From: Halotalea alkalilenta
GTDB lineage: Bacteria; Pseudomonadota; Gammaproteobacteria; Pseudomonadales; Halomonadaceae
Direction of reading: 5' to 3'
DNA: 64,000 nucleotides
Assembly: GCF_001648175.1 (NCBI RefSeq)
Contig: NZ_CP015243.1
Location: 744,001-808,000, forward strand
Positions 1 through 9,958 of the stretch are shown here, piece by piece (the stretch's first letter is position 1; every line of letters starts with the position of its first letter). A model generated the notes under the pieces. The model did not search any database. It was not told where the DNA came from and saw nothing but the letters and a program-made list of their open reading frames with translations. Both the position numbers and the translations under genes were made by a program.

Positions 1-684
1 GCCCTCGGGCTCGATGCCGAGCAGGAGCTCTCCCGGCTGCGCTGGGACCTGGCGATTCCCGCTGCCGCCGAGGCCGAAGCCGAGGGGCTGCTCGCCGGGC
101 GCCGGGCGCTGGTGATCAGCCCCTGCGCCAACCCGAGGCTGCGCAACTTCCGCAACTGGTCGGCAGAGGGCTACGCCGCGGTGATCGAACACGCCTGGCG
201 TCGCCACGGCCTGACCTGTTTCCTCACCGGTGGCACCAGCACCGCCGAGCGCGAGATGGTCGCCCGGATCCAGACGCTCTGCGCCCACCTCGGCGAGGGT
301 GCGCCGGTCGACCTGCTCGGACGCACCTCGCTGAAGGGGCTGCTGGCGCTGATCGCGCGTGCGCGGGTACTGATCGCGCCGGACTCGGGGCCGGTACACA
401 TGGCCAATGCCCTCGGCACGCCGGTGGTCGGGCTCTATGCCACCACCAACCCCGAACGCGCCGCGCCCTACCTGTGGCGCGACTACGTGGTCAATCGCTA
501 CCCTGACGCGGTGCGCACCTTCATGCACAAGTCCCCCGACCAGATCAGCTGGGGCGCGCGGGTGCGCCATCCCGACGCGATGGCGCTGATCACCAGCGAA
601 GAGGTCTGCGCCCAGCTCGACCGGCTGATCTTCGATACCGCCGCCACTTCCTCCCGCTCTTCGGAGAACCCTCGTGAAGCTTGA
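1..684 (+). CDS. Glycosyltransferase family 9 (LPS heptosyltransferase-like), 5' partial
   Basis: The reading frame is open from the first base of the window, so the N-terminus lies outside; about 227 codons are visible. The C-terminal half shows the GT9 signature around [19 protein letters not shown], which binds the nucleotide-sugar donor in ADP-heptose:LPS heptosyltransferases. Such enzymes add heptose or related sugars to the inner core of lipopolysaccharide at the inner face of the cytoplasmic membrane. The next two genes, hldE (makes ADP-heptose) and waaA (adds Kdo), support a role in core assembly. The stop overlaps the GTG start of hldE by 11 bp, so the two are probably co-transcribed and translationally coupled. 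Whether it is a WaaC-, WaaF- or other GT9-type transferase cannot be decided without the N-terminus. Confidence 0.85.
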   Translation, partial: ALGLDAEQELSRLRWDLAIPAAAEAEAEGLLAGRRALVISPCANPRLRNFRNWSAEGYAAVIEHAWRRHGLTCFLTGGTSTAEREMVARIQTLCAHLGEGAPVDLLGRTSLKGLLALIARARVLIAPDSGPVHMANALGTPVVGLYATTNPERAAPYLWRDYVVNRYPDAVRTFMHKSPDQISWGARVRHPDAMALITSEEVCAQLDRLIFDTAATSSRSSENPREA

Positions 685-2107
685 CCTGAACGCTTTCGAT
701 GCCGCCCGCCTGCTGGTCGTCGGCGATGTGATGCTCGACCGCTACTGGCATGGCCCGACCTCGCGGATTTCTCCTGAAGCGCCGGTGCCGGTGGTGCGGG
801 TCGACGAGGTCGAGGACCGTCCCGGCGGAGCCGCCAACGTGGCGCTCAACATCGCCTCGCTGGGCGCGCAGAGCCGCTTGGCCGGGGTCGTCGGGGTCGA
901 TGACAACGCCACGCTGCTCGAACGCGCCTTGGTAGCCGCCGGGGTCGAGCCGCTGTTCCACGCTAGTCGCTCGGTGCCGACGATCACCAAGCTGCGGGTG
1001 ATGAGCCGCAGCCAGCAGCTGATCCGGCTCGACTTCGAAAGCCCGCTCGCCTCGGTCGATACTTCGCCGCTGGAGGAGCAGGTCGCGCGCGCGCTTCCGG
1101 AGTGCGACCTGATGATTCTCTCCGACTACGGCAAGGGCACGCTCTCCAAGGTCGAGACGCTGATCCGGCTCGGCCGTGCCCAAGGCAAGCGCGTGCTGGT
1201 CGATCCCAAGGGCACCGATTTCTCCCGCTATCGCGGCGCCAGCGTGCTCACTCCCAACCTCAGCGAATTCGAGGCGGTGATGGGGCGCAGTGAGAACGAC
1301 GCCGAGCTTTTCGCCAAGGGCGAGCGGCTGCGCGTGGAGCTCGAGCTCGAGGCGCTGCTGGTGACCCTCTCCGAGCGCGGCATGGTGCTGATCCGCGAGG
1401 GCGTGCCGCCCTTGCACCTGCCGACCCATGCCCGCGAGGTGTACGACGTCACCGGCGCGGGCGACACCGTGATCGGGATTCTCGGGCTGGCGCTCGCCGC
1501 CGGGCAGAGCCTCGACGATGCGCTGTGGCTGGCCAACTTCTCCGCCGGACTGGTGGTGGCCAAGCCCGGCACCGCGACGCTGACCATGGCCGAGCTCTAT
1601 GGCGCGCTGCACGAGTACGGGCTGAGCGCGGAAGAGAGCGGCGAGGGGGGCGAGATGGCGCTGATCCGGATGGTGCGGGCGGCCCAGGAGCGCGGCGAGC
1701 GGGTGGTGATGACCAACGGCTGCTTCGACATCCTCCACTCCGGCCACGTCGGCTATCTCGAGCAGGCCCGCCGCCTTGGCGATCGGCTGATCGTGGCGGT
1801 CAACGATGACGCATCGGTGGCCCGGCTCAAGGGGCCGAGCCGGCCGGTCAACCCGCTCGACCGGCGGATGCGGGTACTCGGCGCCTTGGCCGCGGTCGAT
1901 TGGGTGGTCCCGTTCAGCGAGGACACGCCGCAGCGGCTGATCGAGGCGGTGCTGCCGGACGTACTGGTCAAGGGGGGCGATTACAGCGTCGAGCAGATCG
2001 CCGGGCACGAGGCGGTGCTCGCCAACGGCGGTGAGGTCAAGGTGCTCGGCTTCGAGCGTGGCGTATCGACCAGCGCGCTGATCGACGCGATTCGCGGCCA
2101 GGAGTGA
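674..2107 (+). CDS. hldE: Bifunctional heptose-7-phosphate kinase / heptose-1-phosphate adenylyltransferase
   Basis: HldE makes ADP-D-glycero-beta-D-manno-heptose, the donor for the LPS inner core. The 477-residue protein has the expected two-domain plan. Residues about 1-320 are a ribokinase/PfkB-type kinase with the signature DVTGAGD at 258-264, whose last Asp is the catalytic base. Residues about 343-477 are a nucleotidyltransferase domain with NGCFD at 348-352 and the HSGH nucleotide-binding motif at 355-358. The length matches the family. The start is GTG at 674, inside the 3' end of the preceding glycosyltransferase gene. The stop lies 4 bp before the waaA start, so this is the middle gene of an LPS-core operon. 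Confidence 0.97.
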   Translation: MKLDLNAFDAARLLVVGDVMLDRYWHGPTSRISPEAPVPVVRVDEVEDRPGGAANVALNIASLGAQSRLAGVVGVDDNATLLERALVAAGVEPLFHASRSVPTITKLRVMSRSQQLIRLDFESPLASVDTSPLEEQVARALPECDLMILSDYGKGTLSKVETLIRLGRAQGKRVLVDPKGTDFSRYRGASVLTPNLSEFEAVMGRSENDAELFAKGERLRVELELEALLVTLSERGMVLIREGVPPLHLPTHAREVYDVTGAGDTVIGILGLALAAGQSLDDALWLANFSAGLVVAKPGTATLTMAELYGALHEYGLSAEESGEGGEMALIRMVRAAQERGERVVMTNGCFDILHSGHVGYLEQARRLGDRLIVAVNDDASVARLKGPSRPVNPLDRRMRVLGALAAVDWVVPFSEDTPQRLIEAVLPDVLVKGGDYSVEQIAGHEAVLANGGEVKVLGFERGVSTSALIDAIRGQE

Positions 2108-2111
2108 GCGG

Positions 2112-3392
2112 GTGGGAAGACGACTCTACAGCGGCCTGTTCTACGCGCTCTCGCCGCTGGTATGGAAGCGAGTCTGGCGCGAGCAGCTGCCCGGGCGCTC
2201 GCGCGCCGAGCGGCTTGGCCGGATTCCCGACCATCGCGGCCAGCGAGTGCTGTGGGTGCATGCCGCCTCGGTCGGCGAGGTGGTCACGGCGGCGCCCGTG
2301 ATCCGCGCGCTGATCGATGACAATCCGGAGCACCGGGTGGTCGTCACCACCATGACCGCCACTGGCGCTGAGCGCGTAGCCGCGCTGTTTGGCAGCGAAG
2401 TGAGTCATTACTTCATTGCCCTGGACTTTCCCGCTGCCACACGACGGATGGTGCGTCTGCTCGACCCGGAGCTGCTGGTGATCGTCGAGACCGAGCTGTG
2501 GCCGAACCTGATCCACGCCGCCGCCGACCACCATGTGCCGATCGCGCTGATCAATGCGCGGATCACCGAGCGTGGGTTCAAGCGCTACCAGCGCTTCAAG
2601 CGGCTGGTCGGTGACATGCTGATCAGGATCAACTGGGCGGCGGTGAAGAGCGGCGAGGACGGCAAGCGTTTTCGCGCCCTCGGCCTGCCGGTGAAGCGGA
2701 TCACCGTGGCGGGCGCGCTCAAGTTCGACCTCGAAGTAGACGATGCGACGCGGGCCTTGGGCGAGGTAATGCGTGAGCGGATCGGCCCGCGTCCGGTGTG
2801 GATCGCCGCTTCGACCCACGACGGCGAGGAGCGCGCCGCGCTCGAGGCCCATGCGCGGCTGCGCAGCCGCTACCCCGAGGCGCTACTGATCCTGGTGCCT
2901 CGCCATCCGCAGCGCTTCGACGCCGTCGCCGGGCTCTGCATCGACCAGTTGGGCGCGCAGGCGGTGGCGCGGCGCAGCCATGACGATGCGATCCTGGCGG
3001 CGACCCAGGTCTACCTCGGCGACACCATGGGCGAGCTGATGGGCCTCTACGCCTGCGCCGAGGTCGCTTTCGTCGGCGGTACCCTGGTACCGATCGGCGG
3101 GCACAATCTGCTCGAGCCGGCGGCGCTCGGCGTTGCCGTATTGAGCGGCCCGCAGCTCGCCAACCTGAGCGAGATCGCCGATGCGCTCGCCCGCGCGAAT
3201 GCGCGGATCGAGATCGACGACGCCGCGAGTCTCGGCGATACGCTGGTCGAACTGTTCGATGATCCCGCGCAGCGGCGCCGTCTTGGCGCCGCCGCACGCG
3301 GCGTGGTCGAGGCCAACCGCGGGGCCAAGAAGCTGATTCGCGACCATCTGCTGGCGATGATTCCCCTCGAACCGCGCGAGCGACGACGCTGA
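2112..3392 (+). CDS. waaA: 3-deoxy-D-manno-octulosonic acid (Kdo) transferase
   Basis: WaaA transfers Kdo from CMP-Kdo to lipid IVA at the inner face of the cytoplasmic membrane. The 426-residue protein has the family hallmarks: an N-terminal hydrophobic anchor (residues about 5-20), a GT-B fold with VHAASVGEV near residue 53, ETELWPN near 127, and the C-terminal donor-binding segment with PIGGHNLLEPAALG near 330. Its length equals the usual length of about 425 residues. It starts with GTG at 2112, four bases after the hldE stop, so it ends the LPS-core operon. Confidence 0.96.
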   Translation: MGRRLYSGLFYALSPLVWKRVWREQLPGRSRAERLGRIPDHRGQRVLWVHAASVGEVVTAAPVIRALIDDNPEHRVVVTTMTATGAERVAALFGSEVSHYFIALDFPAATRRMVRLLDPELLVIVETELWPNLIHAAADHHVPIALINARITERGFKRYQRFKRLVGDMLIRINWAAVKSGEDGKRFRALGLPVKRITVAGALKFDLEVDDATRALGEVMRERIGPRPVWIAASTHDGEERAALEAHARLRSRYPEALLILVPRHPQRFDAVAGLCIDQLGAQAVARRSHDDAILAATQVYLGDTMGELMGLYACAEVAFVGGTLVPIGGHNLLEPAALGVAVLSGPQLANLSEIADALARANARIEIDDAASLGDTLVELFDDPAQRRRLGAAARGVVEANRGAKKLIRDHLLAMIPLEPRERRR

Positions 3393-3481
3393 ATCTGACC
3401 TTGAGCTGAGCCAATGGCTTGTGCAGCAAGGATGAGACGCCATAGCATGGAAAGCTTCGTTCGCATTCCAGGTGTTCCTCC

Positions 3482-6406
3482 ATGGCGTCGAGCTATCTTC
3501 GCGACGAACTCCGCGCGTCGCAGTGGCAGCGCGAATACGTGCTCGCTCCCTATGCTCGTGACGACTTCGCCCTGATCGAAGCCTACCGGGTTCGCAGGCG
3601 TCGTGACGGCAGCCTCGACGGCGTCGAGTGGGTAGGGATCGCCGACATCGGCGATGAATCCGACTCCCTCGATCGTCGGCTGGCCGAACTGGCGGCTCGC
3701 CAGGGCGACGGCGAACGCCTGCGCCTGGATGACGACGGCGGCCGGGAAGCGCTCGAGGCGCTGCTCGCAAGCCGACGCTTCTATCTCCACAACGTCGATG
3801 GCCTCGCGCTGCACATGGGTGATGCCCGAGCGGTGCGCTTCGACTGGCGTGCGCTGGCCGGGCGCGCGCCGCGCTACCGGCTGGTCTGGCTCGCCCTCGA
3901 TCCCGCGCAGGGCTTCGAGCGGCTGCTGACGCTTGCGCCGCCGCACTATCTGGATCTCAGCCATGGCCTGGTGGGGCCGCTCGACACCGGATTGCCGGTC
4001 GAGCTGGCGGTTCGCGCCGCCGCCCAGGCGCCGCTCGACGTCGATGCCGCCGAGCGGCTGCGCGCGGAGCTCGTCCAGTGGTCTCCGGCGCCGCCGCCGC
4101 CGCTGACCGCCGCCCTGGCGGATGCCTTCGCGCCAGTGCCTCGCCTGACCCTCGGCAGCCTCCGCGAGCGCGTGTTCCAACCGCGCAGCGGACGCATGAC
4201 TTTGCGTCAGCGCCACCGCGCTGCGCTGGCCTTCGACTACGGTGGCACCCTGGCGTTTGGTGAGACCCCGAAGGCGTTGGTGGTCGAGCGCGACCAGCGG
4301 CGCTGGCAGGTGACCCGGCGCTTCGAGACCGAGCGCGCGGCGCAGCGCGAGCTCGCCGCCTGGGGGCTCAAGCGTGCCGCCCGGCGTAGCGATGCGCTGA
4401 GTTCCGCAAGCGGCGATGCGTTCGAGATGAACGGCGAGCGCGGCTGGCTCAAGTTCGTCCGCGAGGCGCTGCCCAAGCTCCGTGACAGCGGTTGGGAGGT
4501 GGTGATCCAGCCCGACTTCGCCTTCGATCTGACCCCGATAGACGCTTGGTTTTTCGATTTCGACCCAGAGGCTGCCCATTTCGAGGTGGTGTTCGGCGTC
4601 CGCGCGGGCGGTTACCGTATCGATCTGCGCGCGGCGCTGGCACGAGCGATCCTGCGTGCACCGCAGCGTTTCTCACCGCAGACCCTCGCCGCCGGTGGCG
4701 AGGAAGCGGCGCTGGTGCTTGAGCTGCCAGCGGAGACCGATCGCCCGTCGCTGCGCTTGGCGCTGCCCCATGCACGGCTCGAAGCGCTGTTGAGCGCCTT
4801 CGAGGAGCTGCGTTTCGACCCCGCCGCCTTTGCCGAGGGCGAACCGCTGCGCTGGTCGCGGCTGGAGCTCGCGCGACTCGCGCCCTTCGCCTCCGATGCC
4901 TACGAATGGCCGGCCAAGGTATCGCTCGATGCCCTGGGCTCGCTGGACGCAGTGCCGCTCGACCAGCCGCCGCAAGGGCTCCAGGCGACGCTGCGAGGCT
5001 ATCAGCGCGAGGGATTGGCCTGGCTGCGCGGGCTCGATCGCATCCACGCCGGAGGCCTGCTGGCCGACGACATGGGGCTCGGCAAGACGCTCCAGGTGAT
5101 CGCCTTCCTGCTCGGCGAATTCGAGACCGAACGTCTCGACCGCCCGGCGCTGGTGATCGCGCCGACCAGCCTGCTGGCCAACTGGGAGGACGAGCTGGCT
5201 CGTTTCGCCCCGAGCCTCGCAGTGCTGACCCTGCACGGAGGCGGGCGCCGGGCGCTGCACCAGGAGATCGACCGCCATCAGGTGGTGCTCACCTCCTATC
5301 CGCTGCTCGCCCGTGACGTCGAGCTGCTCGAACAGCGCTCCTGGCGGGTGCTGGTGTGCGACGAGGCGCAGATGTTGAAAAATCCCTCCAGCCGCACCGC
5401 GCTCGCGGCCCGGCGGCTGAAGGCCGACCTGCGGCTGTGCCTGAGCGGGACCCCGGTGGAGAACCACCTTGGTGAGCTATGGTCGCAGTTCGAACTATTG
5501 ATGCCCGGCTGGCTCGACGATGCCAGCGGATTCACCCGCCGCTATCGGCAGCCGATCGAGAGCCGTGGTGATCGTGCCCGACTCGAACTGCTGCTCGCGC
5601 GGCTGCGCCCTTACCTGCTGCGTCGGACCAAGGAAGAGGTCGCCGCCGACTTGCCCGGCAAGAGCGAAATCGTGGTTCGCGTCGAGCTCGAAGGGCGCCA
5701 GCGCGAGCGCTACGAGGAGGTTCGCCGCAGCATGCTGGCGCGGGTCGAAGAGGCGGTCGCCGCACGCGGGCTGAGCGGCAGCCGGATGGTAGTGCTCGAA
5801 GCGCTGCTGCGGCTGCGCCAAGTGAGCTGCGATGCCCGGCTGCTCGAACCGCTGGCGGAGCGAGGGCTGCGTCCGGTCACGGTCGGCGGCGACTCGGCCA
5901 AGCTGGTGACCCTGCTCGAGATGCTGGCACCGATGCTCGAAGCCGGGCGCCGGGTGCTGCTGTTCTCCCAGTTCACCTCGGTGCTCGCACTGATCCAGCG
6001 TGAACTCGAGCGGCGCGGCTGGCGCTACCTGCTGCTGACCGGCGAATCGCGCGACCGCCGCGAGCCAGTGCGCGCCTTCCAGGCCGGCGAGGCGCCGCTG
6101 TTCTTGATCAGCCTCAAGGCCGGCGGCGCCGGGCTCAACCTGACCGCCGCGGATACCGTGATCCACTTCGACCCATGGTGGAACCCAGCGGTGGAGAACC
6201 AAGCGATCGACCGCGCCCACCGCATCGGCCAGGACAAACCGGTATTCGTCTACCGGCTGATCGCACGCGGCACCGTCGAAGAGCGCATCCAATCGATCCA
6301 GCGGCGCAAGGCAGCGCTCAGCGACACGCTGCTCGAAGGTGAACGCGGCCTCGATTGGTCGTTCGACCACACCACCCTGCACGAACTGTTCGCCCCGCTC
6401 GATTGA
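3482..6406 (+). CDS. SNF2-family DEAD/DEAH-box helicase
   Basis: This 974-residue protein ends in a complete SNF2 ATPase. The Walker A motif DDMGLGKT is near residue 529, the DEAQ box near 625, LCLSGTPVEN follows, and the second lobe carries LISLKAGGAGLNLTAADTV and the arginine-finger segment QAIDRAHRIGQ. Proteins of this type are dsDNA translocases that remodel nucleic acid-protein complexes. The first roughly 500 residues are an uncharacterised region, and the cysteine-rich SWIM zinc finger found at the N-terminus of many bacterial relatives is not visible. The cellular role is unknown. It is transcribed alone, 89 bp after waaA, and is followed by a repeat block. Confidence 0.9.
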   Translation: MASSYLRDELRASQWQREYVLAPYARDDFALIEAYRVRRRRDGSLDGVEWVGIADIGDESDSLDRRLAELAARQGDGERLRLDDDGGREALEALLASRRFYLHNVDGLALHMGDARAVRFDWRALAGRAPRYRLVWLALDPAQGFERLLTLAPPHYLDLSHGLVGPLDTGLPVELAVRAAAQAPLDVDAAERLRAELVQWSPAPPPPLTAALADAFAPVPRLTLGSLRERVFQPRSGRMTLRQRHRAALAFDYGGTLAFGETPKALVVERDQRRWQVTRRFETERAAQRELAAWGLKRAARRSDALSSASGDAFEMNGERGWLKFVREALPKLRDSGWEVVIQPDFAFDLTPIDAWFFDFDPEAAHFEVVFGVRAGGYRIDLRAALARAILRAPQRFSPQTLAAGGEEAALVLELPAETDRPSLRLALPHARLEALLSAFEELRFDPAAFAEGEPLRWSRLELARLAPFASDAYEWPAKVSLDALGSLDAVPLDQPPQGLQATLRGYQREGLAWLRGLDRIHAGGLLADDMGLGKTLQVIAFLLGEFETERLDRPALVIAPTSLLANWEDELARFAPSLAVLTLHGGGRRALHQEIDRHQVVLTSYPLLARDVELLEQRSWRVLVCDEAQMLKNPSSRTALAARRLKADLRLCLSGTPVENHLGELWSQFELLMPGWLDDASGFTRRYRQPIESRGDRARLELLLARLRPYLLRRTKEEVAADLPGKSEIVVRVELEGRQRERYEEVRRSMLARVEEAVAARGLSGSRMVVLEALLRLRQVSCDARLLEPLAERGLRPVTVGGDSAKLVTLLEMLAPMLEAGRRVLLFSQFTSVLALIQRELERRGWRYLLLTGESRDRREPVRAFQAGEAPLFLISLKAGGAGLNLTAADTVIHFDPWWNPAVENQAIDRAHRIGQDKPVFVYRLIARGTVEERIQSIQRRKAALSDTLLEGERGLDWSFDHTTLHELFAPLD

Positions 6407-6725
6407 GGCTGCGCCCTCCTCGGCGCCCCGCCCAGGTCCCTCGACAGGCGTCCCCCGCTGTCCCGCTTGGCCGAAGGCTCAGCGAGCGGGACGCCGCTCG
6501 GGACGAACGGGAGGGGGAGTGGCGCCAAGACTCGATACCCCCCCCACCCCGTTCGCACCACAGCCGTTCATGGTGGGCCAGCATCCGTTCGTGGTGAGCC
6601 GGCGAGGGCGCCATATCCGCTCGTGGTGAGCCGGCGAGGAACGAGCCGAGTCGAACCACGGCCCACCTCCCAAGGCCAGGCCCTCATATCCTTTCGTAGC
6701 GAGCCAGTGAGGCTCCTTCGACTCG
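6407..6725. repeat. Gene-free block of dispersed repeats, copy A
   Basis: This interval has no credible gene. It is made of short modules that recur elsewhere in the window. A 19-base module ending in CTCGGGACGAACGGG lies at 6493-6511. A 43-base module at 6619-6661 matches 28381-28423 with two differences. Modules starting CGTTCGTGGTGAGCCGG occur twice within the block. The last part, near 6700-6740, is a TTCGACTCGCTACGCTCGCTC-like element typical of REP-type intergenic repeats. Function is unknown; such elements often sit between transcription units and can form hairpins. Confidence 0.7.
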
Positions 6726-7892
6726 CTACGCTCGCTCAGTCCGGGGGGAGGAGCGGTTGAAGATGGCCAATCGCGAAAGCAGGGCAACGCTCAGCCCCAG
6801 CATCAGCCAATTGATCCCGCTCCAGCCGATCGTGCCGATGCCGACACCGGCCGCTGCGCTGCCGACGAGGGCGGCGAGGGCGTTGGCCAGTTCCATTGCG
6901 CCCTGGGCGCGGCCGCGCTCCTCTACGGCGTGACTCTGGGCGAGCAGCGCGGTGCCGCTGACCAGCAGCAGGTTCCAGCCCAGGCCGAGTGCCAGCGAGC
7001 TGAGCAGGAAGGCGGTGAATCCTTCTCCGCTGAGTGCGATCGTCGCGCTCGCTGCCAGCACCAGGGCGCCGGCCAGTGCCATGTACCTGGCACTGAATCG
7101 ATCGACCAACGGGCCTGCGAAGAACGCCGGCAAGAACATCCCGATCACATGCCACTGGATCACTGTCGCGGATGAACCGAAAGGATGGTGGACCGCGTGC
7201 ATCGCCAGCGGGGTCGCGTTCATGACCAGGATCATCAGCCCTTGACCGGTCGCGGTGACCAGCAGCGCCAGGCGAACGTCGGGTCGCGCCAGCAGCGCGC
7301 GCAGCGGCGTTTGCGCCCCTGGCGTCGCGGGCGGCGGGGCCGGGGCGTGCAAGCCCGAGAGTATGACCAGCGCCAGTACGGCGAGCAGCCCGATCAATAA
7401 GTAGGCGCCGAGGTAAGGGACGCTCAGCGCATCGCGGCCGTGCACCACAAGGCTCGGGGCGATCAGCGCGGCGCACAGGCCGCCGCCAAGGACCAGGGCG
7501 ATCGCGCGGCCGCGCTTGGCCGGGTCGACCACCTCCAGCGCGCAGTGGCGATAGAACATCGCTGAGGCCTGATAGACGCCAAGGGCCAGGGTTCCGGCGC
7601 AGAACAGCCAGAACTGGCGTTCCAGCAGTGCCCAGGCGCAGATCATCGCGCCAATGAGCCCCGCCAGCGCCCCGAGGCGCAGGCCGAAGCCGCGCCCGCG
7701 ACGCTGCATCAGGTTGGAGAGCGGATGGGTGGCGAGCAGCCCGCCGAGCACCTGGAGCGCCAGCGGCAGAGTGGCGAGACGTTGCCAGGGAGAGAGTTCC
7801 AGTCCCACCAGTCCGGTCAGGGTGATCCCGGCGATCGATGCGCTCCAGAACAGCGCCTGGAGGCAGAAGAGTCTTAGCAGTACCGGGTTCAT
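6726..7892 (-). CDS. MFS transporter
   Basis: The 388-residue protein is strongly hydrophobic, with about twelve predicted membrane segments in two blocks of six separated by a Pro/Ala-rich cytoplasmic loop near residues 185-200. This is the plan of the major facilitator superfamily. A cytoplasmic loop after the second helix has the basic pattern NLMQRRGRG. The substrate cannot be inferred, but its length (12 helices) and pairing with a regulator suggest a drug or metabolite exporter. Its start codon overlaps the stop of the upstream GlxA-type regulator gene by 4 bp (ATGA), so the two form an operon. Confidence 0.85.
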   Translation of the reverse strand: MNPVLLRLFCLQALFWSASIAGITLTGLVGLELSPWQRLATLPLALQVLGGLLATHPLSNLMQRRGRGFGLRLGALAGLIGAMICAWALLERQFWLFCAGTLALGVYQASAMFYRHCALEVVDPAKRGRAIALVLGGGLCAALIAPSLVVHGRDALSVPYLGAYLLIGLLAVLALVILSGLHAPAPPPATPGAQTPLRALLARPDVRLALLVTATGQGLMILVMNATPLAMHAVHHPFGSSATVIQWHVIGMFLPAFFAGPLVDRFSARYMALAGALVLAASATIALSGEGFTAFLLSSLALGLGWNLLLVSGTALLAQSHAVEERGRAQGAMELANALAALVGSAAAGVGIGTIGWSGINWLMLGLSVALLSRLAIFNRSSPRTERA

Positions 7893-8905
7893 CTGTTCTC
7901 TCCTGCGGTGAAACGGGCTCGATAGGCGCTCGGCGAGACCGCTAGATGCTTGTGGAACAACCGCCGCAGGTTCTCGGCGTGCTTGATCCCTGTCAGCCGC
8001 GCGACGGTGTCGATGCCGACCTGGCCGTCGTCGAGCAGGCTGCGCGCGGTATCGACCCTTAGCCGTTCGACATAGCGCCCCGGTGGCATGCCGAGCTCAC
8101 CGACGAACATCCTCGAGAGGCTGCGCGGCGTGGTACAGGCGCGCTCGGCCAAGCGCTCCAGACATAGATCCTGGTCGAGATGCATGGCGATCCACTCGAG
8201 CAGCGCGCCGAGCTTTTCGCTGCGCGCGTCAGGCACCAGCAGTGCGCTGAACTGCGCCTGCCCGCCGGGACGGCGGACGAACATCACCAGTCGGCGTGCC
8301 ACCGCGAGCGCGAGGCTGCGGCCGAGATCGGCTTCGATCAGCGCCAGGGCGAGATCGATTCCGGCAGTGACGCCCGCGGAGGTGAACAGGTGCGGGTCTC
8401 CGTCGCGAGCCGAGGCATCGAAGGTGTGCAGCCGGTCTCCGTCGACCGAGACCAGCGGATGGCCGCTGGCCAGGCGCGAGGCGTCGGCCCAGTGGGTGGT
8501 GGCGAGACGGCCGTCGAGCAGGCCGGTGGCGGCGAGCAGCAGCGCCCCCGAGCACACCGAGCCGAGCCGGCGTACCAGCGGCTCGGCCCGGCGCAGCCAG
8601 TCGATCAGTGCGGTATCGCCGAGCAGCGCTTCGACCCCTTCCCCGCCGGGCACCAGCAGGGTGTCGAGCGAGGCCGGCGAGCAGTCGGTGTAGGGCCGAT
8701 CCGCGACCAGGCGGATACCGGCGGAGCTTTCGATCGCGCCCGCCTCGGTGCCGAGCAAGCGGATGGCATAGGCCGGCTCGGCCGCGCGCCGGGCAAGTTC
8801 CACGTTGGCCGAGGCGAACGCCTGCAGCGGGCCGCAGACGTCGAGGCTCATCACTCCAGGGTAGAGCAGGCTGGCGACGGTGCGGATGGGCGGCGGACTG
8901 GTCAT
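7889..8905 (-). CDS. GlxA-family transcriptional regulator (DJ-1/PfpI domain plus AraC HTH)
   Basis: The 338-residue protein has an N-terminal DJ-1/PfpI-like class I glutamine-amidotransferase domain (residues about 8-185, with the nucleophile-elbow-like segment LGSVCSGALLLAATGLLDG). A C-terminal AraC/XylS DNA-binding domain follows (about 230-335), with ACTTPRSLSRMF and VARLTGIKHAENLRRLF as the two helix-turn-helix units. Regulators of this family sense small metabolites and usually activate adjacent genes. It overlaps the MFS transporter gene by 4 bp, so it probably controls that operon. Confidence 0.93.
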   Translation of the reverse strand: MTSPPPIRTVASLLYPGVMSLDVCGPLQAFASANVELARRAAEPAYAIRLLGTEAGAIESSAGIRLVADRPYTDCSPASLDTLLVPGGEGVEALLGDTALIDWLRRAEPLVRRLGSVCSGALLLAATGLLDGRLATTHWADASRLASGHPLVSVDGDRLHTFDASARDGDPHLFTSAGVTAGIDLALALIEADLGRSLALAVARRLVMFVRRPGGQAQFSALLVPDARSEKLGALLEWIAMHLDQDLCLERLAERACTTPRSLSRMFVGELGMPPGRYVERLRVDTARSLLDDGQVGIDTVARLTGIKHAENLRRLFHKHLAVSPSAYRARFTAGENR

Positions 8906-9016
8906 CGTGGCATCTCGATGGGGAAGATGCCTCGAGTGTGCGGCCGTGGCGCGGCGTCCACAATGACACCGACCCCACGGATTCGGACGATTCGGCCAGG
9001 GCGTGCGGATTGGCCT

Positions 9017-9223
9017 CTAGGGGCGCTTGGCGCGCCGGGCGAGAATCAAGGCAACGACCAGCACGATGAGGATGCTCGCTATCGCCATGATCAGGATCAC
9101 CGTCGGGCCGGCGGCGCGCCAGAAGGCGATCGCTTCCGGGTTCGCCTCACGTGCGGCGAGCGCTTGAGGTGAGCAGGTGAGCCAGGCCAGTGCCAGCAGT
9201 GGCAAGGAGGCGAGACGTGACAT
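9017..9223 (-). CDS. Small predicted membrane or exported protein (68 aa)
   Basis: The product has an N-terminal signal-like segment (residues 1-23, ending ALA) and then a single long hydrophobic segment (about 40-62, VILIMAIASILIVLVVALIL) followed by a basic tail. A ribosome-binding sequence (TGGAG) lies 6 bases before the ATG. It starts 33 bp downstream of rpiA on the same strand and may be co-transcribed. I do not recognise the family. The layout would place the short middle part in the periplasm. Confidence 0.5.
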   Translation of the reverse strand: MSRLASLPLLALAWLTCSPQALAAREANPEAIAFWRAAGPTVILIMAIASILIVLVVALILARRAKRP

Positions 9224-9256
9224 GAGGACTCCAGTAGTAGAGCGGCGCGGTGAGGG

Positions 9257-9958
9257 TCAGCGCCGACGCTCGAGGCGCTCGACGCCATTGGTGCGGCCGA
9301 GCAGCAGCAGGTCCGCGCCGCGATGAGCGAAAATGCCGTTACAGACCACCCCGACGATGCCGTTGATCCTGCTCTCCATCGCCTTGGGCTGCGGGATCGG
9401 GAAATCGTAGAGATCGAGGATCTGGTTGCCGTTATCGGTCACCACGCCCTCACGGTAGATCGGCGAGGCACCCAGTGCCACCAGCTCGCGGGCGACGTAC
9501 GAGCGCGCCATCGGGATCACCTCGATCGGCAGCGGATACTGGCCGAGCTGGGGCACCCACTTGCTTTCATCGGCGATGCAGATGAAGTGGTCGGCGCAGG
9601 CGGCGACGATCTTCTCGCGAGTCAGCGCCGCGCCGCCGCCCTTGATCATCGCAAGCTCATGGTCGATCTCGTCAGCGCCGTCGACATAGAACGGGATGCG
9701 CCCGACGCTGTTGAGCTCGAGCACCTCGATGCCGTGGTCGCGCAGCTGCTTGGCGCTGACTTCCGAGCTAGCCACTGCACCGAGGAAACGATCGCGCAGC
9801 GGCGCAAGGGCGTCGATGAACAGGCTCGCGGTGGAGCCTGTGCCGATGCCGATGACTGTGTCGCGTTCGAGGTGCGGGGCGATTTCGTCGAGGGCGGCCT
9901 GGGCGACGGCACGCTTGAGTTCATCCTGGCGGGTAGCGCCGGAGGGGGATGCAGGCAT
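9257..9958 (-). CDS. rpiA: Ribose-5-phosphate isomerase A
   Basis: RpiA interconverts ribose 5-phosphate and ribulose 5-phosphate in the non-oxidative pentose phosphate pathway. The 233-residue protein has all the family motifs: GTGST at residues 39-43, DGADEID, the catalytic-region segment [11 protein letters not shown], and the C-terminal [16 protein letters not shown]. The ATG at 9958 was chosen because the reading frame, although open further upstream, has no family sequence before MPASPSG. From this start the length fits the usual 219-230 residues. It is divergent from ilvA. Confidence 0.97.
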   Translation of the reverse strand: MPASPSGATRQDELKRAVAQAALDEIAPHLERDTVIGIGTGSTASLFIDALAPLRDRFLGAVASSEVSAKQLRDHGIEVLELNSVGRIPFYVDGADEIDHELAMIKGGGAALTREKIVAACADHFICIADESKWVPQLGQYPLPIEVIPMARSYVARELVALGASPIYREGVVTDNGNQILDLYDFPIPQPKAMESRINGIVGVVCNGIFAHRGADLLLLGRTNGVERLERRR

